NCBI GenBank assembly: GCA_008933995.1
Contig: WARS01000013.1
Span: 15,813,806 to 15,877,805, forward strand
DNA from: Datnioides undecimradiatus
Lineage: Eukaryota > Chordata > Actinopteri > Lobotiformes > Datnioididae
Direction of reading: 5' to 3'
DNA: 64,000 bases
The notes under the pieces are model-generated. The model did no database searches. It saw only the letters and a list, made by a program, of their open reading frames with translations, and was not told where the DNA came from. The translations under genes were made by a program, and so were the position numbers. Positions 14,128 to 26,560 of this stretch are shown here, piece by piece; within the stretch, counting starts at the first letter, position 1, and every line of letters begins with the position of its first letter.

Positions 14128-15826
14128 GAGAGCATCGTCTGATGTTCATGATCAATTCCACAACGGATTAAGCTCTTCTGCATGTCCTTTAATTCAAATG
14201 CTAATTGACAGGCAACTGGCTGCTAGTCATTTCACAGAAATAACAAGATGAATTTATAGTGATTAATTATGTCTTTGGTTTCATGGAACTGGGCCAGCAG
14301 ATTGTGGTGAATATGATTTGATGACGCATATGACATGTGTTGTAAGTATATAACATAGAAATGTAACAAAACAACAACAAAAAATAGAAAAAAAGTAGTC
14401 GATGTCTGCTTGATTTCTTTATCAAGAAATCTGAAAGCAGCACCAGTCGACTGATTGTTGTGTAACTTAAGCGTTAAATAAGAGTTCTTGCAAAAGTTGA
14501 CAATTACTTTTTTTTAGTAGGGTACCTTATGCAGCAGGCTTTTTGATATTTAAAGATGTCAGTAGCATACATAGTAAAAGCCCTTTGACCAAGAACAAAA
14601 TTTTATTCAGACTCACGCCTTGGACTATATTGCTATTCCCCTCTGCAGAACACTTTTTAAAAATTTTTTTTTTTTTACAAATGCCAGAGTTTCAAAAAAA
14701 TGTTGGATCAAAACCTTAAGTGATTTTTTTCCCCTGCAAGAACACTTTTTTTTTTATAACACTGGTAAAGTTGCCACAAACATCCAGACTTTCAGTGCTA
14801 GAAATTCCAGCGTAGAAAAGAGCTTGTGTGTGCTCAAGGGGAGAAAAAAATGTCTCCAGGCATATTTTGTGAGGTGAATGATAAAATGATGCCCACAGGA
14901 AACAATATAGCTGCATCGTGAGCAGAAATTACGCTTAAATTCATCCAAACTTAGGTTTTTCTTCCTGTGGTGGGTCCTAGGCGCTTTTCTGATACTTAAT
15001 CCACAGTGATGTGTGTCTCTTTGAACAAATTTTCACTCCACCTCACCTGCCACTAAAAGACTTGTGGGTATTTTTTTAAATGACATACGACCATAATGGA
15101 GAGCAGCACTTCGCTCCCCATGTCCTCACTTTTAATTACTTGTGAGCACTCATGTCATTTCTAAAAGCATCTATTTACAGCACCACAGTTTGACAAAGAC
15201 AACAACAGAGATGATGCTCTTATTGCAGGGATGGAGGAGAGAGGGAGGAGGAGGAGTATGAGCGTGTATGTGGTATGTCAAGTCAAATTGTTTTTACATT
15301 TCATCTTGTTGGCTCCTTATCTATTCAACTGTTTATCTGCATCTCTACTGGGGTATGTGCAAGCTCCTGGCTTGTGTCTCTGTATATGTTTGTGTGCAAC
15401 AACTGCCAAAGTAAGGAGGCAGACAGCTTGCTGTGTCGAGGGCTGTAGGGGGAATGTTCAAACCCCAGTCAGCGGGGGATTGTGTGTGAAATACAGATGT
15501 TAGAAATGGCTCGACTGTTTGCCTATTGTTATCACTGCTCTTTGGCTAAGAGAAGAGCAGTCTTGGGTTTTGACTTGACAAGGGAGAAACAGAATGATAA
15601 ATTGTCCCACCAGCTTTCATCCAACCCACCGCCCCCACGCTTCCCCCTGCACCAGTGCCCCACCCTTCTGTAGATAGCATGAAAAAAACAACAGATTACA
15701 AAGTAATACACAGACAGCGACACAACGAGGAGCGGAGATAGGAGTCCCCACCCTCCTGTCTCACCAGCTGCCACACAGGAAAACAGGGCATGTGTTAATA
15801 TGGCAAAAAGAGAGTTTCAACAGTTA

Positions 15827-15842
15827 TTTTTTTTTTTTTTTT
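15827..15842 (+). repeat. Poly-T run (16 T)
   Basis: Uninterrupted T tract. Confidence 0.9.
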
Positions 15843-18194
15843 CTAATGAGTGATTTCTGGAGGCTGGATGGGAAAGAGTAGACTGACAGTTAAAAACAAA
15901 GAAATGTCAACACAGTTACGTGTGTATATCTAGAAATCCGAATGTGTCATGATGAAATGAAGATGTCAAAGTGGTGTCGAGTGGAGGACTGTGTAAAATA
16001 ATAATGTATTCTGAGATTTATGCTCCTCATGATAATCACTTTTACTTGTTTTCTACCAGTGTTAAATATACATGCTAATTAGCCCAAAGAATAAAGAAGT
16101 CAACTCTCTGATGTCTCCTGCTGAATGCTGACGATGGGCAGTTGGGCTACAGCAGTAATTAAGTCCAGTTGCTCAACAAAGTAACGTCTAATATTCTTCC
16201 ATAAAATGAGGTCTTCTTTTTTAAGACAAAGCTAGATACAAACAACCCACGTTAAGTTTTCAGACACATCTTTAGTTAATACGTCACCGTTTGAACTGTT
16301 TGTGTGGCCTCTTTGCAGGATAATGCTGCATAAAAGAGGAGATAACAAAACCAAATGAAACTGTTTGGCAGTAAAAATAGCATAGAATAAAAAGCCTCTT
16401 GGTTAATTAAAGGACTGGCACATAACGAGAACAAAGTTAGGTGTTAGTCTGAAGGTGGGGATGTCTCTGCACTAATTAATCTGCAGAGACCAGGACAGTG
16501 TTGATAATAAGTCCATGCAATTACAGGCAAATCTGTATTAACATATGCAAAATGCTATATAATTACTTGCCAAACTTTAAGAAGAAAGTAGGAATGAACA
16601 AACTGAGCAAAATTTAGAAATAGTCCTGAGCCCTTTAAACCCTCATGCCCAGAACTGACCGTACGCAGTAACCCAGATATGAATATAATACACACCATCC
16701 TAACAATTTCCTCCCACACACATACACACAAACGCATAACTGTTAACCAACCATCCACCTACCCAAAGGAAAAGTAAAAGATCTAAATGTCTCCACCCTG
16801 AGCTGCAGGAGCACTCTGGCTGATGTGTAACATTAATTTCTCATGATGTCAGTCAGCTTTCATCAGCGTTAAACTTTAGCATACCCACAAGATGACCGTC
16901 CGGGAACGTGGGAAGACACCGGAGGGGCTATGTGAGAAGATGACGTTCCCCTCAGCTCCGATGGTGGCATCCCCTCACCCCACTCTGAACTGCCATTGCA
17001 AAAAATAAAACAGTGAAAAAAGGTGAAACTTATACATTTTAATATCTTCTGCCTGGATGCCTTCCCCTAGCAGCGTGGTCATGTTTTCCAGAATGCCTTC
17101 ACTGGCTTTCCAATTACAGTAGAGAACAAAACAGAAGATGGGAACAAAAGTGTGTAATGGAAACTCACACACACTGCCTTGGTGTGTGTGGGAGAATGAG
17201 TTGGTGTAGGTGTGTGTCTTAGCTGTGTGGTTGGTGCTTTATCTAGGTTTCTTTTATTGGTATCCAGGTGCAGTATTTAGATACATTGTTATATAAAACA
17301 GTGATGTAAAGCCTTATGTAAATGATTTTACATTGGTTAGGGTTACACATTACACCACTGTATCAGAGTTTTTGAACAATGGTTGTGTTAGTGAATTGAG
17401 GCTCCGTTGCACTGCTCTTCACTAAGAAAATGAAAAAGAAAAAATTCACTATGTTTGCACATTCAACAGATGTACAGTTTTGTGTTTGTGTGAAAAAACA
17501 TATGAAATGACCAGTATTATGCAGTAAGAACACTCTCTTCTATGTTCGATGTCGGTTTTCTTCCTGTGCAGAAAAGTTGGGGCAACAGTGACACAGAATA
17601 TGACCTCAAGCTGTGGGCAGCCGATAGCTCCCGCAGGAGCAGAGCGCCAAATCGTTAACCGATAGTGATGTGGTAGATGGAACTTAAGATGCTGTCTGCA
17701 GAGCTCAGCTACATCCTCTCCTCCCAGTGTTCAGCCTTTGCGAGCAAAGCAGTGTCTCCATCCATCATGCATCACCTTTCCATGATAGCATAGCTCCCAC
17801 AGCCAGCTAGGTTTACATTATGTATTGGGAACCAAGTGGTCTTATGCAGGCTTATTGCCACTAAAGGAACAGCCAGCGCCTCTCCTACTAAAAGGATTTT
17901 TTTTTTGTTTGCCTTTTTGCATTTCTGTGAAGAGGAAGAGGCTTTTAATGGAGCATATGGTCTTGCTACACAGAGAAAGACCTTCACTTTTTCTAGTTTA
18001 TCGCTAGTTCAACTAATCCAATCGGCCATGGCTAGACAGGAGCTGAAACATGTCTCTATGTTATCTAGCTCTGAACTTCCATGATTTCTCTTTTTTGGGT
18101 TGTGTGGGAGTGTGCTTTTATCTGCCCCAGTGATATCGTTGGTTTATTAAGACCGAATAATCCTTGAAAGCATTCCCAAATGCTGTGTCCCCAA

Positions 18195-18196
<2 letters not shown>

Positions 18197-18243
<47 letters not shown>
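18197..18243 (+). repeat. AT microsatellite
   Basis: About 23 uninterrupted AT units, followed by an A/C-rich tail (AAACCAAACAAAC-like). Confidence 0.95.
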
Positions 18244-18248
<5 letters not shown>

Positions 18249-21200
18249 CCAAACAAACAAACAAAACCCCAAAAAACAGTTACTCATTTTTTCAGATCGT
18301 TTATTTTGTCATACTTTCAGTTCAGAGTCGGAATAAACACCAATGAGCAGCACATGGTGGGGGGAAACTCTTTGTTTGTTTTAAGGCTGCTGTCAAAGAA
18401 GACGTTGCTGTGGCACAGAGGAAAAGAATATCACCTCACACTGTTTGAATGGATGACTCAGTAAAACGCAGTTTACCATGTGTGTATAAATATTCAGTCG
18501 ACGTGCTCACCCCATAGGGATCTATGTGGACTATCAATATGATGGATTAGTCTTTGCCTACTGGAGAAAAAAAATAATTACTCAAAGCAATAATTACACC
18601 AGCCCCATGCTGAATTGCACAACACTCAGCCGGTAGATAAGATTTTGTTGTCAAAGTGCTGAAGTGAATAGCATATAAACTTCAAGGACAAGTAGAGATC
18701 AACAAACTTCACAGGTTGTCTGTGTCAATATTTGTCTTCCTCTTTTATTTCTTAAATATGTGACTGCTCAAATGAGCTAATATGGTCTAAGGCTGGTGAG
18801 TTAAACAATTCTCACCTGACTTCACCTAAGACGTCATATTTTACCTCCCTACAAAGACAAGCAGCATGAAACCTAGCCAGTGGTGGCAGTGGCATGCTCA
18901 CGCCAGCCTAGGGTTTCCCCATCTCCCTGCTGGGGTTGATGGTTGCCTCGGCAGGGCAGGGCCAGACATCATGAGCACATATCATCCGTCCGGTAATTAG
19001 AGCTGGATTTCGTATGGCAACCTTTAATTTGGTCAAAGTTGTCAGCAGGCAGTCGTGGCTGTTAGATAATTGAGTAAAAATGTGAGTGATTTCTGAATGC
19101 AGTGCCTCATCATTACAACCTCTCACAGCACATTCCTCTGGTGAGCAATCGGACTATCGCGCCCATTAACGGTCACCTCACTTGTGTTGTAGTGCAGTTC
19201 GCTAAGACGTGCTCAAGAGTTCTTTAGCTGACATGTTCATTAAATCACTGAAGTCAACACCACGAGCCGTTTCAGCCGTAAAGTAAGAGAAAGTGATTTG
19301 ATGATGAGTTTCCAAGTGGGGGTTGTGGTGCTGTGTATAAGCCAGTGTGTGCATTCATATATGCATGCATCAAAGTTCATTGTATGGTAGAGATAAGTCT
19401 GTAGGCAGGGATGAAACAAGCCGTGCTCCAGTAATTAATTTATCATTGAGTGACAGTTAAGCTGTGGGGCAGAAGCTCGCCTGTCGTTGATAAACAGATA
19501 GGAGTTGATTTATGTAGAAGTCCGGGGCATGTGTGTGTTTCTCTGTCTGCTTGTTTCATTTTGGCTGACATGCATGTGTGCGTGTTTATACATAATGCAG
19601 TCACTACATTTGGTGCCTCTAGCCGTGTTTTTATTTATATTTTGTGAGGGCTTTGGAGTCGTCCTAAAGCTGTTTCATAGAGTGGAGATCCATCAAGCCG
19701 GTGCAGGAAAAACAACAGAGGAGCAGAGGTCAATTGAGAGCGCAGTGCACATCAGAGGAAACAATGGTTGCTGAATTATTGAGTCCTTCCTGTCCCATCA
19801 GCCATTTGTCCCAGGCCTAATGGGCTTTTTTTTTCTAAAATGCCATGTAAGTGAAGGGAAGGAATTTACTTTCTTTTTTTCCTGATGTAAAAAAAGAAAT
19901 GGGCTTTCCTACTTAAGACATGAACTCTTTCACTTTCTCTTTGGGTTATCTTGTTGCTTTAGTCTAATTACATTTACATTTTGACCAATTTAGATCACCA
20001 GTGCCTAACTTGGACTGAAACTATGAGACCACATCCCCTGCAGTGCATGCAGAGGAAGGAAACTGTGTTTTCAATACACACTCATGTACACACAGATATG
20101 TATTGAAAAAGAGGCATTGACTGACCAGCTGTCTGACTGGTGCTGTCTGCAGCCGTAGAGGAATCTGTCTGCCAGTTTCTTCGATTAATCCACACTTCCC
20201 CAGGCTGCTCAGATTTAACTCTCATCAGTCGATATGAACTCAGAGCACACAAACATACTCATGCCTGCACGCACACATCAGAAATGTGTCCGGTGACACA
20301 GGCCGACAGTTGGTAGATACACACGCACACTCACAGCTTTCACACCTTTGCCGAGCATGTGTGCACTCCTGTGGGTTTTATTGGGTGGGCCGTCATCCAG
20401 CCATGAGTTCAGGAATCTGGTCTGTCAGCTGGCAGTCAGGACTCTGCAGGTGTCTCCACAGCACAAAAGCGAAGTCAAGGGCCAATAAACAACCACAGCA
20501 GGAGAACTCAGGGCCAAATCAATAGCAAGACCATGTATTCTCCCTGCACTAGCAGCAAGATCTTCTTAATCACATAAAAACTAGCCCGCTCCTCGCTTAT
20601 GGCGGTACATCCACACGCACCTCCGCCTCAGCGACATGGAAGTGACACGCCGTGGGCTGTAAATGTCTTCTCTGGAAACTGCGCCGTCAGTCGGTGTGCT
20701 CGCCCAAAACTACAGCTGTTGTCCCCCAGTTTCTGTTTTGGCGTGATTGCTGTCAGGTCATTCAAATCAACACATGGAAAAAGCAACCCTTTTTCCTGCG
20801 CCTCTTTTTCGCCCAGTATTAGCTGTTCATCTAATTCGCTGAACCGGTAATATTTTATCCGGTAGCATGCGATGTTCTCAAATGAAAAGTAAGGGTTTAC
20901 GTCTTGTGGCTTGAATGCCAGCTGGTGAAATCTGCAATTCTTCCATGACTGGGAACGAGCAGAATAGATGCATCCAAATATGTTGGGGAGTCAGTTGGCT
21001 GGATGAAGTTTGACTGAGCTTTGAGTGACTCACAGTGAACTCGGATGCATTCAGGCGTGTAGTTACTATGCTGATGTGTTAAAAAAAAACAAAAAACCCT
21101 CTTTTATCTCTCTGCATGTTAACTTAGAGTGTGGAATACAAAGTGTGGTTGGACTCGTAGCGGAGAATCTAGCACCTATGAGGACAAGATATCAAATAAA

Positions 21201-22007
21201 TCATGCAGTAACAATGGCTTTAAATAAGGCACGGGGACTGTTTTATAACTTCTCTCACAGTCATCCAGCAATTAGAGGGCCAACTAAGGTTTTGCATCAC
21301 ATTGTATTTGGAAATATAAATCGAAACTCAGGGTGCAAAATGTGTGTCCAGTGTATAAGAGTTGTGATTGATTTCTACTCCAATTCCAGTGGTTTATTTT
21401 TACACAGGCTCAAAGACTGATTTTGTTTCATGGCACAAACAGAGCATGAATTCATTACACCTGTTTTCAACTTAATAGCCAGAGTGTAACAGCACATTTC
21501 CCTCTTCCTCGGGTCATTGTTGTGCCCTGGAAAAATAATTTTACAGCCTTTTATTAAGGTTATTTTCCTCCCCCACAGCTTTTAAATCTTGCACAGTAGT
21601 TGGTTTTACCATGGTTTGAAATGTACTTTCCCTGCCCATTTCTTTATTTGCTCTCAGGGGGTGCACGCACTCAGATATTGGTACTGTATGCATGCACACA
21701 TACACACACTCTCAGACTTCAAAGACGCACACTGTCAGCAGCAATCAGCCGACCAGAAGATGTTAACCAAGTATAGGGCTCCCCTATAGATTCCAGTAAA
21801 AGGTGTATGGGGCTGTAGCACAGCAGAGACTTATTGCTGCTGATTGGTGTTTCCTGAACAGCTCCAGCAGAAGTGAGAAGTTAGTTTTCGCTTGGAGCAC
21901 CATTATGTTAAGACAGTCAGAACCAGCACAGGCACTCACAGAAACAATGAATAAAACAGTGGCCTGTGTTGTTAGATCATAAACATATTTATAATACATA
22001 TACTGCC

Positions 22008-22060
22008 GTTCAAAAGTTTGGAATCGCCTGCCACAAAAGCTTGATTCAGTACAGTCAGAT
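22008..22060 (+). mobile_element. Possible Tc1/mariner-like terminus
   Basis: ACTGCCGTTCAAAAGTTTGG directly after a TA dinucleotide resembles the terminal sequence of a common fish Tc1-like family (ACCGTTCAAAAGTTTGGGGTC). No opposite end and no transposase frame was found in the following 1.3 kb, so this is at best a solo or decayed end. Confidence 0.4.
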
Positions 22061-25013
22061 AGCAGAGAGGATTCCTCTATATTTTGGATGCTCTGTCACG
22101 CTTTTAGGCTGTAGAAAGTTCTCTTGACAAATGGATGTTATTTTCTATGAAGGGTTTGGGAGAAAAAACTAATGTTTTGTACATGGAGAACAAAATGCTG
22201 TACAATGGTTCAGCCAGACTGACAATTGAAAGGGCAGACAGAGACAAAGATACCTCTGAGCAACAGTTAAATAAGAATTGAAGAATTCACCATTGGTAGA
22301 AAAGGTAGGAAGCTTAGCGCCAAACTCTGCTGATTTCAATTGGAGCCAATTCCAGTTTCAGGGTCAAGTGCACAGAAATGCTTATAACTAATAACATGTG
22401 ACATGTTTGCTATTTTATTAATGGGAATTTTGGAAATAACTGTATCACACATCACGATCTCACCACGGAGGGGACTACAGAAAGAAAAAACAAAATATTC
22501 CCAAAATATCTAAACTCAAATCCACCGATGTGAATCAATAACGATTTGGAGTCATTTAAACTTTTATGACCTGGAAACCAAATCAGGAGGTAATCTGGAG
22601 GTATTCAGGAGGAAGGTGGTTCCAACAGTATTCTCCCCGGTCATGCAGCACTGTCTGAACATCGACTAAACTGAAGTCATAATCACATAATTCTCCTTAT
22701 GTCACTGTCAAACTATTTCAAATTTAAATAATACATTAAACAGTTTTTATCTTTTTTTAAAGAACCAAGATTGATGCAAATGGCTTCAGTAGTATAAAAA
22801 GTGATTATAAAATTTTGAACGTCAATGTAACTGAAGCAGAGCTGTGTATTATCTGGTCTCATGATAATTTTCATTGTTTCTAATACAGTTGATGATCACA
22901 CTGTGTCTCCATGGTACAAGCCGTGATGCCCATGTGCCAAACCTGGACATACAAGAAAAGTTGAAGTTGAGGTTATGTATGTTAAATTCACCAGAAGATT
23001 AAAATAAAAAAAGAAAGAAATGGCATAATTCAGTTTATTTTAATAACACAAGTAATCTTTAAATTAAGACACATTTTAAATTCCACAGCTTTAGCCTTTT
23101 TAACCTTTTATCACCATAAATAAAGTAGACCACTTTTTATCAGATGTGGAGAATTACACCTGTAGTACAACACAGGAAATACATATGTCATGTGAATCAT
23201 TTTTTGCCAATAGAGTATAAAAATAAGCTGCTGTAACCACATTAGCCCAGATGTATTAATGGAATGACATCTGTCCACTGTATCTGTTCAACATTGTCCC
23301 CTTAATGAAAAGTGCTGAAAAACAGTACAGCCAGCGGTGGCCGTCGATTAATTACACTTCCATTTCATTACTCTCATGCAGGCACAGCGCTGCAACTTTC
23401 CCACATATTTTTTTGCAGGAAGCTTTTTCTGATGGAAGAACATACACTCGCACACTTCCTGTAAACTTCTTGCTTGTCTGAACTGAATCGTAAGGAATCC
23501 AATAAACTCTGATGAATTTTTACAGTTTAATTTCAAGCAATATGTAATTTGGATCATTTGAATTGTAATAAGTATAATAGTTCATTATGCAGCTGTAACA
23601 GATTTACATTATCCCTGGCTGGTTGTATTTAGCATGTGATCAACATAATTGTCTTCTGTCGTTTAATAACGATAAACTGTAATAAACCAACAGGTAAATA
23701 ATAACATCACACTTTTTAAAATGCATCTCAAAATGTTTGACAGCCTTGTTGTCTCTGTGGATGCCTCCTTGATTATAGTGTCAACTCCAACTTTGTGGAT
23801 TTGAATATCATAATAATGCGTCACAGAAAGCTTTAGTTCCCAGTTTAATGCCACGCAGAATATATATTTTATATTCAGTATTTATGGGTGAGAAAATTCT
23901 GTTGGGATGAGAGCCAAGAACTTCTAACATGGCTCCTCCTACAGAAGAGAGGGGGGAAAACAGGGATCCCCCCTGTGTGGGCTCTGTTTAACACATCATT
24001 TAACTGAGAAATTGTGTTTCTTCTACAACATATCTCAGCAGCCATTAGTGAGGATTTGCCAGCAGTTGCTAGAAGTTTCGGTACACCGGCATTACAGCCA
24101 TATAGCAAACTGCTGTTATCACGACTTGGGATCCACCAGAGCCCGAACAATTACAAGGCCTCGTGTTCTTGTGAATATGTGTCACATTAAATTTGCTCTG
24201 ACAGGAAGGAAGGAGGGAAGTGAGGACAGAAATGCTGTAGGGATTAATGTTGAGCTCGGAAGCCCATTTCTTCAAGGCATTAGCTGCCTGGTGGAGCGCT
24301 GAGGGCCTGACAGGAAACTATGACACAGCGCGTTGAGCCATTTGGGAGTGTTACAGCTGAACACACACGTACACACACATATACACGTTTTCTTGGCCTC
24401 CAAGTGTGTGTGAGTGTAAGCTACCGCGCAGATCACCTAACCCTTGTACCTCAGAGAGAACAGGTAGCTCTGAAGTATTCGGAGGACTGTCGACACGCAT
24501 GACCGATTTCAGTAGCAGAACCGTGTAGGACACAAATCCACAAGGCGAATTTTCAACTGAAAATCTGTAAGAAATAAATTATCATAACAGAGTATGAAGT
24601 TTTTTTATTTTTATTAATGGGAGAAGACATATTGTCAACAGAACCCCGGGCCACCAAGCACAGAGGAACATAGAGGTTGATAAATGATGCACAAATGCAT
24701 ATATCTACCCACACCCGTCTGAGTTGTATGTAAATAAGTTTGGCCTACAGGTTTGGTCTATTTGAAGGGACGGAGCTTTAAAAACAGGCCAGAGGATTTC
24801 AGATTGGTGTTTTAACGGCGTGACCTTTGAGTGAGTTGAATACATGCAGACAGCAGCGTGGAGCCTGATGAATAGCTTGGGTCTTTTCCCAGCTGGGAGA
24901 GCAGATGCTGAGAGGAGAAACAGAACATGTTTTTCTATCCTCCTGCACTCTTTTTCTCCCTGCTTCTAATCTTATACAGTATTAGAGATGTGGGGATGGG
25001 TGTTTGGTTGAAA

Positions 25014-25041
25014 GGGGTGGGGAAGGGGTGGGGGGGGGGGG
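25014..25041 (+). repeat. G-quadruplex motif with a 12-G run
   Basis: Four G-runs: G4, T, G4, AA, G4, T, G12. The loops are one to two bases, a very stable G-quadruplex pattern, and in the pre-mRNA sense of tafa1. Confidence 0.85.
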
Positions 25042-26287
25042 CTCAGGATATGACACACTATTAACTCTCCTGGCGTTAATCTTAATGCCTCATGCTAGAG
25101 GACTATACACAATCCATTTTAATGCAATTAGTGCTTGCCAGGAAGGATGAGTTATTCAATGGGAGCATAATTGCATCCTCAAGTTTTTACACTGGTTCAT
25201 TCCAGGGATGTAATTACTTTCATACGTGGTTCAACACATGGCGCCACTGACACGTACAGTATGTACACACGCATGAGGCGCTCATGCAGACACATACACG
25301 CAGTTGTATGAAATTAAGTTGACATGCAATATATCACACAATTTTGCTTGATTATTCAAAGTAGAAAAGTAGAATTGGCCAGCATCAGGTTTCATCAGTG
25401 TTGGCATTCACAGAGAATTCCCAAGCAGCAGACCCCGATGCACTGCGGGTGGAGATTGATGGGCTGGCTTTGGATGTGTCACCCTGAGGGGGACAACTGT
25501 GTCTTCCTGCTGTCCTACAAAGCCATCGAGCTGCTTTGTATTAAAATCAGTATGACAAAAGCTCCAAACATTACCCTTTTATATTTCAGAGGAAGATAAA
25601 GTAGGATGCACAAAACAACAGCATTTCTCTTTCTTAGTCTGTTTACTCCTTCTTCTCTCTTGCCATCATCACTCTTTTTGGCTTTAAAAGCCTGCTTTGT
25701 CTGAAGTATTTTCAAAGGACTTGGCACCAACATCCTCGATATATCCCCTTACACCACCCAGCTCTTATTTCCATGAGTCATCTGTATATTTCTTCTCTTT
25801 TTTCCATTTCAAAGTTAATTGATTAGGTTGTTGAACAATGAAAAGTTTAACCTGGAACTGGGACACGATTAGTTCAGGTTTCCCAGAGTTGATTCCTCTC
25901 TTCCTTAAGGATAATAGACTTTGAAAACATGAGGACATTTCAAGATGATGACATCTAGTTGAGAGCTATTGCATGGATACAAAGCACCAAGAGTAGTCTC
26001 TGAAAACCTGATAAAATTCTCTTGCTGCTCACGGTGAATAGCTTAAACACTAAGTCCCTGTTCCCTTTCCTTCATATTGTAGTATATTAAAGATGGAAGG
26101 CTTACAGCATTGTCCCTGTGAGGCCAGTGCTTAGCTAGTGATGTCTCTGTAAATAAAGCTTTTGTGTAATGGAGGGGCAGCGGAAACATACGCCCAATGA
26201 GCTGCCGCAAGGGAGATTGTTCCTCTGCTCTAAGTCTATAAATAATGGAAATGAAAAGGAACTAGGCCTTGAAATGATGTCAAGTGG

Positions 26288-26304
26288 CCGTGGGCAGCCC
26301 ACGG
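26288..26304 (+). repeat. GC-rich inverted repeat, 8-bp arms
   Basis: Arms CCGTGGGC and GCCCACGG separated by a single A. Confidence 0.8.
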
Positions 26305-26508
26305 GCCCCTGTCAGAGCCAGGGGGAAGCAGGCCCTGCGTCCACCCACAACTCCAGTCCCAAGCCTCCAGTTAAATTTGGCAAGACAGCAATGTTCAGCC
26401 ATTTATAATGAGGGGGTTGATCAATTGTTATGCAACTGTTTCACTTCTCATATCAACGTATTTTATTGAGCTAATACATGGCTGAGAAAGCAGACCAGAG
26501 GAACTTAC

Positions 26509-26560
26509 TTTTAAAATTACAAATTACAACAATTTACAAATTACAAATTACAACAATTAT
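26509..26560 (+). repeat. ACAAATT-type short tandem repeat
   Basis: Imperfect repeats of ACAAATT / ACAACAATT units. Confidence 0.7.

Larger units (their letters stand above)
10001..20000 (+). other. Intronic DNA, 10-20 kb
   Basis: Unique AT-rich sequence. Contains an imperfect CA-rich tract at 12365-12421, a CTAT-type tetranucleotide run at 14106-14127, T runs near 14662 and 15827, and a 47-bp AT microsatellite at 18197-18243. I see no exon with family resemblance and no transposon I can name. Confidence 0.7.

Noticed and set aside
18065-18464. Frames with long Tyr-Ile repeats
   Set aside because: They are only the translation of the AT microsatellite at 18197-18243.
21025-21420. 131-codon plus-strand open frame
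   Set aside because: It includes a poly-Lys/Asn patch from an A-run, has no domain, and its start is arbitrary.
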